This document shows, one piece after another, positions 8,772-18,422 of a DNA stretch of 64,000 bases. Source of the DNA: Desulfobacteraceae bacterium Eth-SRB2 (lineage in GTDB: Bacteria; Desulfobacterota; Desulfobacteria; Desulfobacterales; UBA11574). The stretch spans positions 10,906 through 74,905 of the forward strand of contig RPGQ01000080.1 in the NCBI GenBank assembly GCA_004193595.1. Direction: 5' to 3'. Numbering within the stretch: the first letter of the stretch is position 1; each line of letters begins with the position of its first letter. The notes under the pieces are model-generated. The model saw only the letters and a list, made by a program, of their open reading frames with translations. It was not told where the DNA came from and did not search any database. The position numbers and the translations under genes were made by a program.

Positions 8772-8836
8772 AAGAATATCCAAAAATGTAAAAATTTTAG
8801 CAATCGCGACATAATCAAATAATAGCAGGATATCAA

Positions 8837-9022
8837 ATTTGACGGTTTCGTAAAAAGTCCAACTTCTGCGTTGTGCTGCATTTCGCAATCATTCAACGTA
8901 CGATAAGTACGCCTCATGATTACAAAATTTGCGACGCCTTTTTATCCCGCCTATGTTTGGCGGGGGAGCTTGAACTTTTTACGAAACCGTCTAAATCGGA
9001 CATTTTACGAGTTCATCAAATT
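8837..9022. repeat. Foldback repeat family B, copy 1
   Basis: An element of about 186 bp beginning TTTGACGGTTTCGTAAAAAG and ending with the complementary arms CTTTTTACGAAACCGTC and TTTTACGAGTTCATCAAA, so it folds back on itself twice. Near-identical copies are at 15991-16179 and 56104-56290. It is noncoding and lies upstream of the radical SAM gene. Confidence 0.9.
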
Positions 9023-9263
9023 TTAAGATACATAAAATATCATATAGTTTCAAACAATAAAAATAACCTCTCAATAAATTATGGATTCGGTTCAATATGA
9101 TCATTTAATACACCAGAACTTATTAAGAAGTTACCTTTTATTGTTTTTACTATTTGTTTTTATAAGCTATTTTTTTCTTTCCTTGTTTTTAACACCCAGC
9201 AAAAAGAATTATTTTTAATATATTTTATAAAAAGTAATATAATTAAAATTGATTTTAATTATA

Positions 9264-9292
9264 TTGACAATATCAATTTCATTCTTAATATT
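9264..9292 (+). promoter_or_regulatory. Sigma-70 type promoter of dnaK
   Basis: A perfect -35 TTGACA (9264-9269) is 17 bases from the -10 AATATT (9287-9292) in an AT-rich region 70 bp before the dnaK start. No heat-shock CIRCE palindrome or clear sigma-32 site was found. The stretch 9023-9362 otherwise holds only AT-rich DNA and a 35-bp segment (about 9088-9122) that recurs inverted at 24668-24703. Confidence 0.5.
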
Positions 9293-9362
9293 TTGACAAC
9301 AAGCAAAAATTCGAGTTTTTTAATTTAAAAACCGAAAAAAATCCAAATACGGAGGAATAAAA

Positions 9363-11276
9363 ATGAGCAAAATAATAGGAATAGATCTTGGCACCACCAA
9401 CTCATGCCTTTCGATCATGGAAGGCGGAGAGGCCAAAGTAATCACGAACAGAGAAGGTGGTCGAACCACACCTTCCATAGTAGCCGTATCTGATAAAGGG
9501 GAAAGATTGGTGGGACAAATCGCCAAAAGACAAGCCATTACCAATCCTGAGAATACGGTCTTTGGCGTCAAGCGACTTATTGGACGAAAGTATAATTCAC
9601 CCGAAGTGCAAAAGGATGAAAAGATTCTTCCTTACAGAATCGAAAAAGCAAGTAATGATGATGTTCGTATTAATCTTCAGGGTAAACATTATAGCCCGGC
9701 GGAAATTTCATCTTTTATCCTGGCGGATATCAAGAAATCCGCAGAAGAATATTTTGGTGAAACGGTAACCGATGCAGTGATTACCGTACCGGCCTATTTT
9801 AGCGACAGCCAGAGACAGGCCACCAAGGATGCAGGGAAAATAGCCGGCCTTAATGTGCTAAGGATTATCAATGAACCCACGGCAGCATCTCTTGCCTATG
9901 GTATGGACAAAAAATCAGAAGAAAAGATTGCCGTATTCGATCTGGGCGGCGGCACATTTGACGTTTCCATACTGGATATCGGCGATGGTGTTTTTGAGGT
10001 CAAAGCCACCAACGGAGATACCCATTTGGGCGGTGAGGACTTCGATCTTCGGCTAATCGATTATTTGGCCGATGAATTTAAAAAGGACCAGGGAATTGAT
10101 TTAAGGAGTGACAAAATGGCCCTGCAGCGACTCAAAGAAGCTGCTGAAAAGGCTAAAATGGAACTGTCCGCTTCCATGGAAACCCATGTGAATTTACCGT
10201 TTATCACTGCCGATGCCGGCGGTCCCAAGCATCTGAATATAAAGATCACCCGGGCCAAGTTAGAAGCTTTGGTCAGTGATCTTTTGGATAAGCTTGAGGG
10301 GCCCTGCAACATGGCACTGAAGGACGCCGGCCTGTCATCCGGTGAGGTTAATGAGGTCATCCTGGTGGGCGGCATGACACGCATGCCGGCGGTACATGAG
10401 CGCGTCAAGAAAATTTTTGGCAAAGTACCGAACAAAGGGGTGAACCCGGATGAGGTTGTAGCCCTTGGTGCGGCCATTCAGGGAGCCGTTTTAAAAGGAG
10501 ATGTTAAAGATGTTCTGCTCCTTGACGTTACTCCTCTTTCTCTGGGTATCGAAACCCTGGGAGGAGTGATGACCCAGCTGATCGAAAAAAACACAACCAT
10601 TCCCACCAAAAAGAGCCAGATTTTTTCAACTGCTGAAGATAACCAGCCGGCAGTTTCAATTCATGTGCTTCAGGGAGAGCGCGAAATGGCTTTTGGAAAC
10701 AAGACGTTGGGTCGTTTTGAATTGGTAGGCATTCCCCCTGCACCCAAAGGTATGCCGCAGATTGAAGTAACCTTTGACATCGATGCCAATGGTATCGTGG
10801 AAGCCTCGGCCAAGGATCAGGCCACCGGCAAACAGCAGTCCATCCGAATCACGGCTTCTTCAGGTTTGTCCCAGGAAGAAATCGACCGGCTGGTTAGAGA
10901 TGCGGAACTTCATGCCGATGAGGATAGAAATAAAAAGGAACTTGTGGACGTACGCAATACAGCCGATGCATTGATTTATACAACTGAAAAATCCATAAGG
11001 GAACTTGGCGATAAGATAGACAGTACGACCCTGGCAGAGGTTGAGGGAGCGTTAAACGACCTTAAACGGGTATTAGAAAGCGAAGATACCGTTCAGATCA
11101 AGCGTCTGACCGAGGTGCTGACACAGGCTTCACATAAGCTGACAGCTTCCATGTACCAGCAAGCCTCCCCTTCCGGAGCACATCAGGGTGAAAGCGCAAC
11201 TGAGAGCACATGGGGTCCGGCGTCTTCCGGATCGGATGATGATGTGGTGGACGCGGAATACCGGGAAGTCGCGTAA
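9363..11276 (+). CDS. dnaK: Chaperone protein DnaK (Hsp70)
   Basis: At 637 residues it has the full Hsp70 length. The ATPase domain shows GIDLGTTNS (residues 5-13), the [10 protein letters not shown] phosphate loop and GGMTRMP; the substrate-binding domain starts after [14 protein letters not shown]. It ends in an acidic tail ([13 protein letters not shown]) with the EEVD-like pattern of bacterial DnaK. The ribosome site TACGGAGGA is 8 bases before ATG. It refolds and protects proteins with DnaJ and GrpE. Neither dnaJ nor grpE is beside it, so it is an orphan copy here and may be a second dnaK of the genome. Confidence 0.97.
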   Translation: MSKIIGIDLGTTNSCLSIMEGGEAKVITNREGGRTTPSIVAVSDKGERLVGQIAKRQAITNPENTVFGVKRLIGRKYNSPEVQKDEKILPYRIEKASNDDVRINLQGKHYSPAEISSFILADIKKSAEEYFGETVTDAVITVPAYFSDSQRQATKDAGKIAGLNVLRIINEPTAASLAYGMDKKSEEKIAVFDLGGGTFDVSILDIGDGVFEVKATNGDTHLGGEDFDLRLIDYLADEFKKDQGIDLRSDKMALQRLKEAAEKAKMELSASMETHVNLPFITADAGGPKHLNIKITRAKLEALVSDLLDKLEGPCNMALKDAGLSSGEVNEVILVGGMTRMPAVHERVKKIFGKVPNKGVNPDEVVALGAAIQGAVLKGDVKDVLLLDVTPLSLGIETLGGVMTQLIEKNTTIPTKKSQIFSTAEDNQPAVSIHVLQGEREMAFGNKTLGRFELVGIPPAPKGMPQIEVTFDIDANGIVEASAKDQATGKQQSIRITASSGLSQEEIDRLVRDAELHADEDRNKKELVDVRNTADALIYTTEKSIRELGDKIDSTTLAEVEGALNDLKRVLESEDTVQIKRLTEVLTQASHKLTASMYQQASPSGAHQGESATESTWGPASSGSDDDVVDAEYREVA

Positions 11277-11295
11277 CCTGTCAGGTCCGATAGTC

Positions 11296-11332
11296 AATCT
11301 GGCGGTGATATCACAAATTCCACCGCCAGATT
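11296..11332 (+). terminator. Hairpin after dnaK
   Basis: A perfect 12-bp stem (AATCTGGCGGTG with CACCGCCAGATT) with a 13-base loop lies 20 bases after the stop codon. No T tract follows, so it may stabilise the transcript end rather than terminate on its own. Confidence 0.6.
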
Positions 11333-11479
11333 AACCCAATATACGGTTCTCTGATAAAAAATTCAATTTTAACAAAAATTTGACTTAAATACTCAGCATA
11401 AAATATTATTTGCCGGGTTTTATATTGATTAATACGGCAATTTTGATTATTGTCTTTCCTGAAGTGTTTATTGCTTTAT

Positions 11480-11695
11480 TAGCGGCGGAACTTAGGGGCT
11501 TCGCCCCAATTGGAATAATGGAATGATGGGTTTGAAGGAGTTTTTTACAATTAAAATGGTTTTATTTCCGCCCTGATCCCAATATTCCAATATTCCAATA
11601 TTCCAGCATTCCATTCTGATGACATAAACAAATTACCATTAAAAGACACGTTATTTCAACAAGTTGTAGAATTTCCGGGACGTTTAATTATCATG
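11480..11695. repeat. Interspersed repeat family D, copy 1
   Basis: The left part has the words ATTGGAATAATGGAATGATGG, the right part complementary words (TTCCAATATTCCAATATTCC), and the element ends in ACAAGTTGTAGAATTTCCGGGACG. Related copies lie at 13195-13350, 19685-19825, 48470-48765, 55350-55600 and 57465-57695. It is noncoding. The whole gap 11333-11854 contains no gene. Confidence 0.8.
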
Positions 11696-11854
11696 GTTGG
11701 AATTGGAGCGCTTTTTATCGGCCATGTGATCAGGAAATCAGAAATTGAATTTGGGGTTTCTATTTTATTTGACTCCTTTTTTCCCTTATAAAGGTTCCTA
11801 TCCCGTATTTCATTGACATCATGAGCCACCAACAAATGAAGTGTAAGAAAATCA

Positions 11855-12673
11855 ATGGGTAATCTTCAGCTCCGATTAAAAATATTTTTTGTTGTCTTGG
11901 TTGTTTCTATGGTATCGGGTACTGTGGGATTCATGTTTATTGAAAAACTCACATTGTCCGATGCCTTTTACTTCAGTATTGTTACCATCTCCACAGTGGG
12001 ATACGGCGACATCCACCCTGCCACCCAAGCGGGTAAGTTTCTGGTTATAATCCTGATTATCTGCGGGGTAGGCACTTTTCTGGGTGTAATTGCCAATGCA
12101 ACTGAAATGATAATAAATCGACGGGAAAAACAGATTCGGCAGCAAAAGACAAACATGGTGGTGGGAACATTTTTCAGTGAAATCGGAACTCGGTTGCTTA
12201 CCATTTTTACAGCATTTGACCCGCGGTCCAAAACCATGGGCAAAGACCTTAAGATGACGCAAAACTGGTCCAAAAAAGAATTCTTTGCGGCAAAAAGGTG
12301 CATCCAATCCTACGATTTTTCAGTTGATATTCACAGCAGTGACCTGGAAGCTTTGAAGCATTTTCTAAAAGAAAAAGGAAATAGTATGTTGCGCTATTTG
12401 GAAAATCCTGCATTGCTGGAGCATGAATCCTTTACCGATCTACTCCGGGCAATCATTCATTTGCGGGATGAATTTCTATACCGGACCGACTTTCGCCGGC
12501 TGCCTGATTCCGATTACAAACATCTGTCAAAAGACATGCAGAGGGCATACCGCCGGCTTGTTTACCAGTGGCTTGATTATATGATCTATTTAAAAAACAA
12601 TTATCCCTACCTGTTCCACCTCGCCCTTCGTACCAACCCTTTTGATTCGGAGGCATCCCCCATCGTTACCTGA
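11855..12673 (+). CDS. Potassium channel protein (2-TM pore, TVGYGD filter)
   Basis: The 272-residue protein has two membrane helices (about 9-31 and 61-85) flanking a pore loop with the K+ selectivity filter STVGYGD (about 46-52). This is the Ion_trans_2 layout. The cytoplasmic C-terminal 180 residues contain no RCK/TrkA NAD-binding motif; they are helical, charged and unassigned, so the gating ligand is unknown. Repeat D copy 1 lies immediately upstream and repeat E downstream; it appears to be a single-gene unit. Confidence 0.85.
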   Translation: MGNLQLRLKIFFVVLVVSMVSGTVGFMFIEKLTLSDAFYFSIVTISTVGYGDIHPATQAGKFLVIILIICGVGTFLGVIANATEMIINRREKQIRQQKTNMVVGTFFSEIGTRLLTIFTAFDPRSKTMGKDLKMTQNWSKKEFFAAKRCIQSYDFSVDIHSSDLEALKHFLKEKGNSMLRYLENPALLEHESFTDLLRAIIHLRDEFLYRTDFRRLPDSDYKHLSKDMQRAYRRLVYQWLDYMIYLKNNYPYLFHLALRTNPFDSEASPIVT

Positions 12674-12964
12674 ATGGAGATCGAACCGTGATCTGACATA
12701 TCTGCCATCAATAGCAGCTATCAACGATTTGATTTTATGTATAAATAAAATATATCAAAGAGATCCAAATTATCTTATTTTAGCCACCGACACCGGCCGA
12801 TATTGTCAGAATTATACTTCATGGAATGATAAAAGAATTTCAATCCAGACCTGACGGGCGTTGAGCTTCCGTGGACAATTTTATTTGACACACAAGTCAC
12901 TTTCCTTTATAGTTTTTTTGGCTTTTTATTATCATACTTAGAGTGTTCGTCCCAATTGGCCTCC

Positions 12965-13195
12965 AGCCCGAGACTTTTGAAAAACGTTCAATTTTGTTCA
13001 AGGCTAAGAAAGGCGAAAATTTTAACCGAAGCAATACATTGAGTATTTAGAGGATTAATCCGCCAAAGTTCGGTGGCGGATTAACCCGCAAAAGTTCGGT
13101 GGCGGGTTAAAATTTGACCCTGTCGAAGCGAAGCGTAGATCCCGCTCAGCGGGGACGCCGGGATTGGGCAAAAAGGGGCGTTTTTCAAAGGTATC
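12965..13195. repeat. Palindromic repeat family E, copy 1
   Basis: The element runs from CTTTTGAAAAACGTTC to the complementary GGGGCGTTTTTCAAAG. Inside, AATCCGCCAAAGTTCGGTGGCGG appears as adjacent hairpins. A longer copy is at 17355-17730. It is noncoding. The gap 12674-12964 before it contains nothing recognisable. Confidence 0.8.
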
Positions 13196-13350
13196 AACCT
13201 GTAGGGCCTGCGCCCGGAGAGAATAATGGTTCTGGTGAAATAGAAAAAAATTTCACTATTCCATTCTTCCATGCCGATAGCATAAACAGATTGTCATTAA
13301 AAGACTTTTGGTTTCTACAAGTTGTAAAATTTCCGGGACGTATAACAACC
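13195..13350. repeat. Interspersed repeat family D, copy 2
   Basis: A short family D copy ending CTACAAGTTGTAAAATTTCCGGGACG, directly abutting repeat E copy 1 and reaching to within 20 bases of the next start codon, so promoter elements for that gene may lie within it. Confidence 0.7.
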
Positions 13351-13364
13351 CCAAGAGAAGATAT

Positions 13365-14390
13365 ATGAAATCAGGACTAACGATGATTGCCGCCGTTCTC
13401 TTCATGCTCCAATCCGGAGGAACTCAGGCCGCCAGCCTTAAATATGTGAGAAGCGCCAAACACCAAGATTTTACAAGAATTGTGTTTGAATTCCAGAATG
13501 CTGCTCAATTTAAGGAGCCTGTAATCGATGGTGATGGAAAATTTTCCGTAGTTTTTCCTGACAGCACAACGGTCCTGCCCCGACAAATTCTTTATAAGGC
13601 AACCCAAATTCAGCCGGTTCGTTCCATTGAGTTTGTTCAAAAGGAAACTCTTTTGACAGCCGGAATAAAACTCTCTTTTCCCTATTTCAAACTAAAGGCG
13701 TTTTCTCTTTCCGGTCCAGACCGCGTTGTTATCGATGCATACTTAATAACTCCACCAACCCAGGAGATTGTGCCGGAGGAGTCTTTGCATGCCAAGCCTT
13801 CAGTGAATGAATCAAAGGAGCCTGAAACAAAAGAGCCAAAGGCCATGCCGGAAGAATCATCAGAAAAAGAATTAGCCGAGCTTGTAACCAAACAACCAAC
13901 GGTTATCCCGGAAAAATCTCCGGAAAAAGAATCAGGCAAGCCTGAAATGACCGAACCAAAACTTATCCCAATAAAATCTCCGGAAAAAGAATCGGGGAAT
14001 ATGCTTAAAATAAAGAAAAACGCTGCATCAGATATAACTCCAAAGCGGACAAAAGAGTCCTCCAAAGAAAGCTTAAACAAGGTCCCTGCCACTCCCATAA
14101 CGACTCAGAGCGCACTGGACAAAACGGCAAAGCAGGAACCGGTAAAACCGACGGAATCACTACCTTCTACCGGCAACAATTATAATCTTCAGACATATAT
14201 GCTGGCCCTGTTAAATTTTTTTACAATTGTTATTATTCTGTTGCTTAGTATCAACCTGTTGAAAAAAAAGTCCGGCATCAATTCAGAACATCCCGGCAAG
14301 ATTTCCGAATCTTTGAGAACAGTCGATGAAAGTATTACCGCCATAGATGCCATGATTAACAGAGAATTTAAAAAGCATGATGAATCTTGA
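13365..14390 (+). CDS. AMIN-like exported protein with C-terminal membrane anchor
   Basis: The start at 13365 gives a signal peptide (MKSGLTMIAAVLFMLQSGGTQAA). Residues about 24-125 resemble an AMIN domain (VRSAKHQDFTRIVFEF ... LSGPDRVVIDAY), known for envelope localisation in amidases and PilQ. A low-complexity Pro/Glu/Lys stretch (130-250) contains three related segments built on PEESxEKE or PEKSPEKESG. A single membrane helix (about 281-301, LALLNFFTIVIILLLSINLL) and a short charged tail follow. It should span the periplasm and report to the cytoplasm. The next two genes follow with a 4-nt overlap and an 8-bp gap, so it heads an operon with a coiled-coil protein and a cNMP/PilZ protein. 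Confidence 0.75.
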   Translation: MKSGLTMIAAVLFMLQSGGTQAASLKYVRSAKHQDFTRIVFEFQNAAQFKEPVIDGDGKFSVVFPDSTTVLPRQILYKATQIQPVRSIEFVQKETLLTAGIKLSFPYFKLKAFSLSGPDRVVIDAYLITPPTQEIVPEESLHAKPSVNESKEPETKEPKAMPEESSEKELAELVTKQPTVIPEKSPEKESGKPEMTEPKLIPIKSPEKESGNMLKIKKNAASDITPKRTKESSKESLNKVPATPITTQSALDKTAKQEPVKPTESLPSTGNNYNLQTYMLALLNFFTIVIILLLSINLLKKKSGINSEHPGKISESLRTVDESITAIDAMINREFKKHDES

Positions 14391-14716
14391 TTACCGGTGA
14401 CAACATGACGGATGAATACCAGACAGAATTAAATGTTGGCCTTTCGGACGGGGAAAAAAAAGACCTTGAAAAATTGATAACCGCGTTCAGAGAAAAGGGG
14501 TCTTCTGTGCCACCCGATAAATCTGCCGAAGATGTTCACAATCAAATTAAATCCATGAGTGCAAAACTTGCAGAATTTGGTGATATTTTGCTGAAATTTG
14601 ATACCAAAATAAAATCATTTTACGAGATATTACTTCTTTCTTTTAAAAAAAGCGAGATGATGAACCAGCGTATAGATATAATTATAAAAAACATGAAAAA
14701 CCAAAAAAACCCTTAA
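14387..14716 (+). CDS. Small coiled-coil protein
   Basis: A TTG start at 14387 overlaps the upstream stop codon by four bases (TTGA), suggesting translational coupling; an ATG at 14405 would give 103 residues. The protein is acidic then helical, with heptad-like spacing (AKLAEFGDILLKFDTKIKSFYEILLLSF) over residues 55-105. No family is recognised. It sits between an envelope AMIN protein and a c-di-GMP receptor, so it may link the two. Confidence 0.6.
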   Translation: MITGDNMTDEYQTELNVGLSDGEKKDLEKLITAFREKGSSVPPDKSAEDVHNQIKSMSAKLAEFGDILLKFDTKIKSFYEILLLSFKKSEMMNQRIDIIIKNMKNQKNP

Positions 14717-14724
14717 GGTGAATT

Positions 14725-15894
14725 ATGAACGACAGCACTGACATGCGGGACAGCGTTGTAAACCGTATTATTGAGGGATCTATCACCATCGACTCCCTCA
14801 CGGAGTTTGAGAACCTGTTAAAGGTTTTTCCAAACAATCCGCGACTCCATAGAGTCTTTGCAGACTTCCTGGCACAGGAGAAACCGTTTGATGCTGTCGA
14901 TGCATACAGAATATCGGCCAACCTTTTTATTCAAGAAGGCCAGACACTGCAGGCAATTGTTTCCAAAATCTTTGAGTGGCGCCTTGCCAAGCCGTCCCAT
15001 CAGGAAGGACAGGAATTCTATTCAGACCTTCATAAAGGCAGCCCCAAAAAGGATCCGGTGCAGAGCTTTTTTTCTACGCTGTCATTTCAGCAACTTATCG
15101 CTTTTATGAATGAGCTGACTCCCAGGTATTTTCCTGCACAAAGTATGTTGAAAAAATTCGGAGATCCGGAAAATGATATGAGTTTCGTGGTTTCCGGAGC
15201 CTTGGAAGAAACAATCTACCATCGTTTAAAAATGGATGAAAAGGTCCGAAAAAAAACAAAGAAAGACCTTATAGAAAACGACTTTTTTGGTGAAATTTAT
15301 CCATCTACAGAGGAAAAAGTATCTCAAACAGATATTAAAACCATCACTCGCGTTGAATTGGCCAAAATCTCCAAACCCATGCTGATGAAAATTTGCAGAG
15401 AATATCCTGATGTCGAGCCTATGCTTGATCACCTCTTGGATGCCCGTATGGAATCGGATGAAAGAGAACTTTCAAAAATGGTTCGAAAAACATTCAGGCA
15501 CCAACTCCCCACACAGGTGAATCTTAAGGTCTTCCAGGATCCTGGCGGAAAAGCACCTTTGGAACTCACCGGGTTCACGGATGATATTTCTTTAGGCGGG
15601 GCATGTGTGATTTTGGGTGCGAGGTATCAAATCGGTCCTTCTACTAGCCTGACCGGAAAAAATGTAAAAATCCAGATGTGTTTACCCATAGAATCTCTTA
15701 CGCTTAATATTTTGGGTACTATTGTCTGGGGCAAGGATGTTCCCCTGGAAGGAAAAACAACAGCCATCGTCGGTGTCCAGTTCAAAGAGATGACCGATAA
15801 TGACCGCGGGCTGTTGAAGGATTACTGTTATGGATCCGAGGGAGAGCAAAATCTTATATGGAGTTTATGGAGCTCGCTTTTGGGAAAGTCGTGA
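14725..15894 (+). CDS. cNMP-fold plus PilZ domain protein
   Basis: Of 389 residues, about 25-110 look like a helical repeat (FPNNPRLHRVFADFL, DAYRISANLF). Residues 115-240 carry a CRP-like beta-barrel (YFPAQSMLKKFGDPENDMSFVVSG, NDFFGEI). The C-terminal PilZ domain at 250-375 has RKTFRHQLP and DISLGGACV, matching RxxxR and D/NxSxxG of c-di-GMP sites. The same N-terminal sensor style appears in the cNMP/HDOD protein at 5532-6872. As third gene of the operon it would be the c-di-GMP reader of an envelope complex with the AMIN protein. Confidence 0.8.
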   Translation: MNDSTDMRDSVVNRIIEGSITIDSLTEFENLLKVFPNNPRLHRVFADFLAQEKPFDAVDAYRISANLFIQEGQTLQAIVSKIFEWRLAKPSHQEGQEFYSDLHKGSPKKDPVQSFFSTLSFQQLIAFMNELTPRYFPAQSMLKKFGDPENDMSFVVSGALEETIYHRLKMDEKVRKKTKKDLIENDFFGEIYPSTEEKVSQTDIKTITRVELAKISKPMLMKICREYPDVEPMLDHLLDARMESDERELSKMVRKTFRHQLPTQVNLKVFQDPGGKAPLELTGFTDDISLGGACVILGARYQIGPSTSLTGKNVKIQMCLPIESLTLNILGTIVWGKDVPLEGKTTAIVGVQFKEMTDNDRGLLKDYCYGSEGEQNLIWSLWSSLLGKS

Positions 15895-15990
15895 CCATGT
15901 AGCCGTTTAGCTTGTTTACGAGCCCAAACTTTGTTTCTCTATCATTTGGATTATCGGTTGCTCATGGTACGTGGGAATAATAACCATTAA

Positions 15991-16179
15991 AATTTGACGG
16001 TCTCGTAAAAAGTCCAACTTCTGCGTTGTGCTGCATTTAGCAATCATTCAACGTACGATAAGTACGCCTTATGATTGCAAAATTTGCGACGCCTTTTTAT
16101 CCCGCCTATGTTTGGCGGGGGAGTTTGAACTTTTTACGAAACCGTCTAAATCGGACTTTTTACGAGTTCATCAAATTTA
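15991..16179. repeat. Foldback repeat family B, copy 2
   Basis: Nearly identical to 8837-9022: AATTTGACGGTCTCGTAAAA at the left and complementary arms ending ACGAGTTCATCAAATTT at the right. It lies in the 533-bp gap between the PilZ operon and the ParA gene. Confidence 0.9.
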
Positions 16180-16240
16180 GTACCTTAATTATGATGTTGT
16201 TTAAACACGCTTTAATTTAGGATTATAAAGATTCTCATCA

Positions 16241-16385
16241 ATGAGTCTGTTGATTAATGAGGATTTTCGTTCAAGATCAAGGCATGCGAAAAAAATAACC
16301 ACAGGCATATATTTGATATTCCGAGGATTATTTTTTGAGCATAACGCAGAGATTGTGCGAAAAGACCATTAATCAACAGACTCAT
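16241..16385. repeat. MITE-like repeat family C, copy 1 (145 bp)
   Basis: Perfect terminal inverted repeats ATGAGTCTGTTGATTAATG / CATTAATCAACAGACTCAT bound a 145-bp noncoding element. A second copy of exactly the same length lies inverted at 47003-47147. It ends 42 bases before the ParA start codon and so forms part of its leader. Confidence 0.9.
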
Positions 16386-16427
16386 CAATTTTCATGCAAA
16401 ATTCAGGTAGTATCAACAAGGTGACAA

Positions 16428-17351
16428 GTGAAAGAAGAACCAAATACCATCAGCAAATCAACCCCGCAGATATGGGCCATAGGCGGAGGCAAGGGCGGGG
16501 CCGGAAAGAGTGTTGTGAGTACCGTCCTGGCTTTTTGGCTTGCCCGGATGGGCAAACGAACTGTTCTTGTGGACGTAGATCTGGGCGGGGCCAACCTGCA
16601 CACCCTATTGGGAATTAAAAGTCCATCAAAAACTCTAAATGATTTTATTACCCGAAAATTTGAAGTATTGGAGGATATTTGTATCGATACCGAGGCTCAA
16701 AACCTTCGCCTTATCAGCGGTGCCAGTGACGTCCTTTCCCTGGCCAACCCACACTTTAGCCAAAAGGTGAAACTTATAACTCATTTTTCAAGGATAGATG
16801 CCGACTACGTGATTCTTGATCTTGGCGCCGGGACTTCTTTTAATGTTCTCGATTTTTTTCTTTCCGCCAATAAAAAAATTGTCGTTCTTACACCGGAACC
16901 TACATCGATTCAGAATGCCTATATATTTATTCGAAATTCGGTCTACCGAAGGTTAAGCCGTCTTTCCGGCAAAACCCCATCTCTCCAAGCTCTTATTAAA
17001 ACAGCCATGGATCCAAAAAATGTACTCAAAATTCGAACCGTCAAAGAGCTTCTTCAGTTCATTGAGGAGTCCGGCGGAAAAGATGTAATGGATGTTTTAA
17101 AAAAAGAAATTGAAAATATCCGGCCGACAATAATTACCAACATGGCCAAGGATAACAAAGAGAAAAATGCAGGTCAAATTGTAAAGATTGTTGCTGAAAA
17201 ATATTTAACCACTCAAACCACAAATTTGTGTAGCGTGTCTTATGACAAGCAGATCGGTGCAATGATTTCCGACATGTCCCCTCTAATCAATCTTGACCAG
17301 TCAAGTAATGCTTTTGCCGACATTTATGAAATTGTCAGCAAGTTATTGTAA
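16428..17351 (+). CDS. ParA/MinD-family ATPase (FlhG/FleN-like)
   Basis: A GTG start with AAGGTG upstream gives 307 residues. The deviant Walker A motif GGGKGGAGKS (about 19-28) and the LVDVDLGGANLHT motif (about 45-57) are those of the FlhG/MRP-MinD branch, followed by DYVILDLGAG (Walker B) and TPEPTSIQNAY. FlhG-type ATPases set the number or polar position of flagella and pili. No flagellar gene is adjacent, but AMIN, PilZ and GspE-like genes nearby make a pilus or polar-machinery role reasonable. Confidence 0.8.
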   Translation: MKEEPNTISKSTPQIWAIGGGKGGAGKSVVSTVLAFWLARMGKRTVLVDVDLGGANLHTLLGIKSPSKTLNDFITRKFEVLEDICIDTEAQNLRLISGASDVLSLANPHFSQKVKLITHFSRIDADYVILDLGAGTSFNVLDFFLSANKKIVVLTPEPTSIQNAYIFIRNSVYRRLSRLSGKTPSLQALIKTAMDPKNVLKIRTVKELLQFIEESGGKDVMDVLKKEIENIRPTIITNMAKDNKEKNAGQIVKIVAEKYLTTQTTNLCSVSYDKQIGAMISDMSPLINLDQSSNAFADIYEIVSKLL

Positions 17352-17354
17352 GTT

Positions 17355-17730
17355 TGTCCGTAAGAGACCTTTGAAAAATGTTCATTTTTGCCTGCCCAGC
17401 CTGCCCAATGGAATTTATTTTTCTGTTTATTCCATCGGGGTTAAATCCGTATTTTAAATTTAACCGGGGTTCAAGTTCAAGGACAATTCTGCAGGATAGC
17501 AAAATTGGACAGCTCTCAAGCTGCCCGCAAGGGCGAGGGGCATGGACGCCCCGAGTCAACGCGAAAATTTTAACCACCCCGATGAAAAACCCATCGGGGC
17601 AGGCATCCATACATTGAGTATTTCGAGGATTAACCCGCCAAAGTTCGGTGGCGGGTTAAAATTTGAGGCTGACGTAGAAATTGGGCAAAAAGGGGCGTTT
17701 TGCAAAGGTCTCGGCAACTTACACTTATCA
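17355..17730. repeat. Palindromic repeat family E, copy 2
   Basis: A longer relative of 12965-13195: CCTTTGAAAAATGTTC at the left, GGGGCGTTTTGCAAAGG at the right, and the AACCCGCCAAAGTTCGGTGGCGGGTT hairpin inside. It carries extra inserted hairpins (CCCCGATG...CATCGGGG). It is noncoding and fills the gap before maf. Confidence 0.8.
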
Positions 17731-17786
17731 AGGACTTTTAAGGTTTGATGCTTGTCAATTTTTATTTCTTCTGATACTTAATCCCC

Positions 17787-18422
17787 ATGAAAAATCCAAA
17801 TGATGATCCGTTATTAATCCTCGCATCCAGCTCCCCAAGGCGCCGGTATCTGTTAGAACAGGCAGGACTTTCATTTTCTGTAATTCCGAGCAGCATCGAT
17901 GAGACATCTATCCCCATATCTTCGCCGGAAATCTATGCCAGGGTTCTCGCCGAAGCCAAGGCCGATAACGTGTCAGAAAAGTATCCCGGGAAATGGGTTA
18001 TCGGTGCCGATACCATTGTCCTGAAAGACCAAACCATACTTGGCAAACCCGGTTCCATAGCCCAAGCCCGAACCATGTTAAAACAGCTCAGCGGTCAAAC
18101 ACACCAGGTTTTTACCGGTTATTCAATCTGCTGCAAAGTGAAAAACCGAAAATTTTCCGAAACAGTTAAAACAGAAGTTCTTTTTAAAAATCTAGCCGAT
18201 CAAGAAATTGAGTGGTATATACATACAACCGAGCCTTTTGACAAAGCAGGGGCTTACGCCATTCAGGGCCTCGGCACCTTCCTGGTTAAAAGCATCAACG
18301 GTTCTTACACCAATGTTGTGGGGCTCCCGGTTTGCGAGGTCATTGAATGTCTTATAAAGGAAGGTGTGCTGGTTATAAACAATATAAATAGTCGCTTAAC
18401 AAAAGAAGATTTTAAAAATTGA
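17787..18422 (+). CDS. maf: Maf nucleoside-triphosphate pyrophosphatase
   Basis: The 211-residue protein opens with ILASSSPRRRYLLEQAG (Maf signature, residues 10-26) and contains GADTIVL (about 72-78), LGKPGS and the THQVFTG motif. Maf proteins hydrolyse dTTP/UTP or modified nucleotides and are linked to division arrest. It overlaps the next gene (TTGA) and starts a maf-yggS-queH operon in which neighbouring frames overlap by four bases. Confidence 0.92.
   Translation: MKNPNDDPLLILASSSPRRRYLLEQAGLSFSVIPSSIDETSIPISSPEIYARVLAEAKADNVSEKYPGKWVIGADTIVLKDQTILGKPGSIAQARTMLKQLSGQTHQVFTGYSICCKVKNRKFSETVKTEVLFKNLADQEIEWYIHTTEPFDKAGAYAIQGLGTFLVKSINGSYTNVVGLPVCEVIECLIKEGVLVINNINSRLTKEDFKN

Noticed and set aside
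10061..10477. Long minus-strand frame inside dnaK
   Set aside because: Antisense shadow of a well-conserved gene; no independent start signals.
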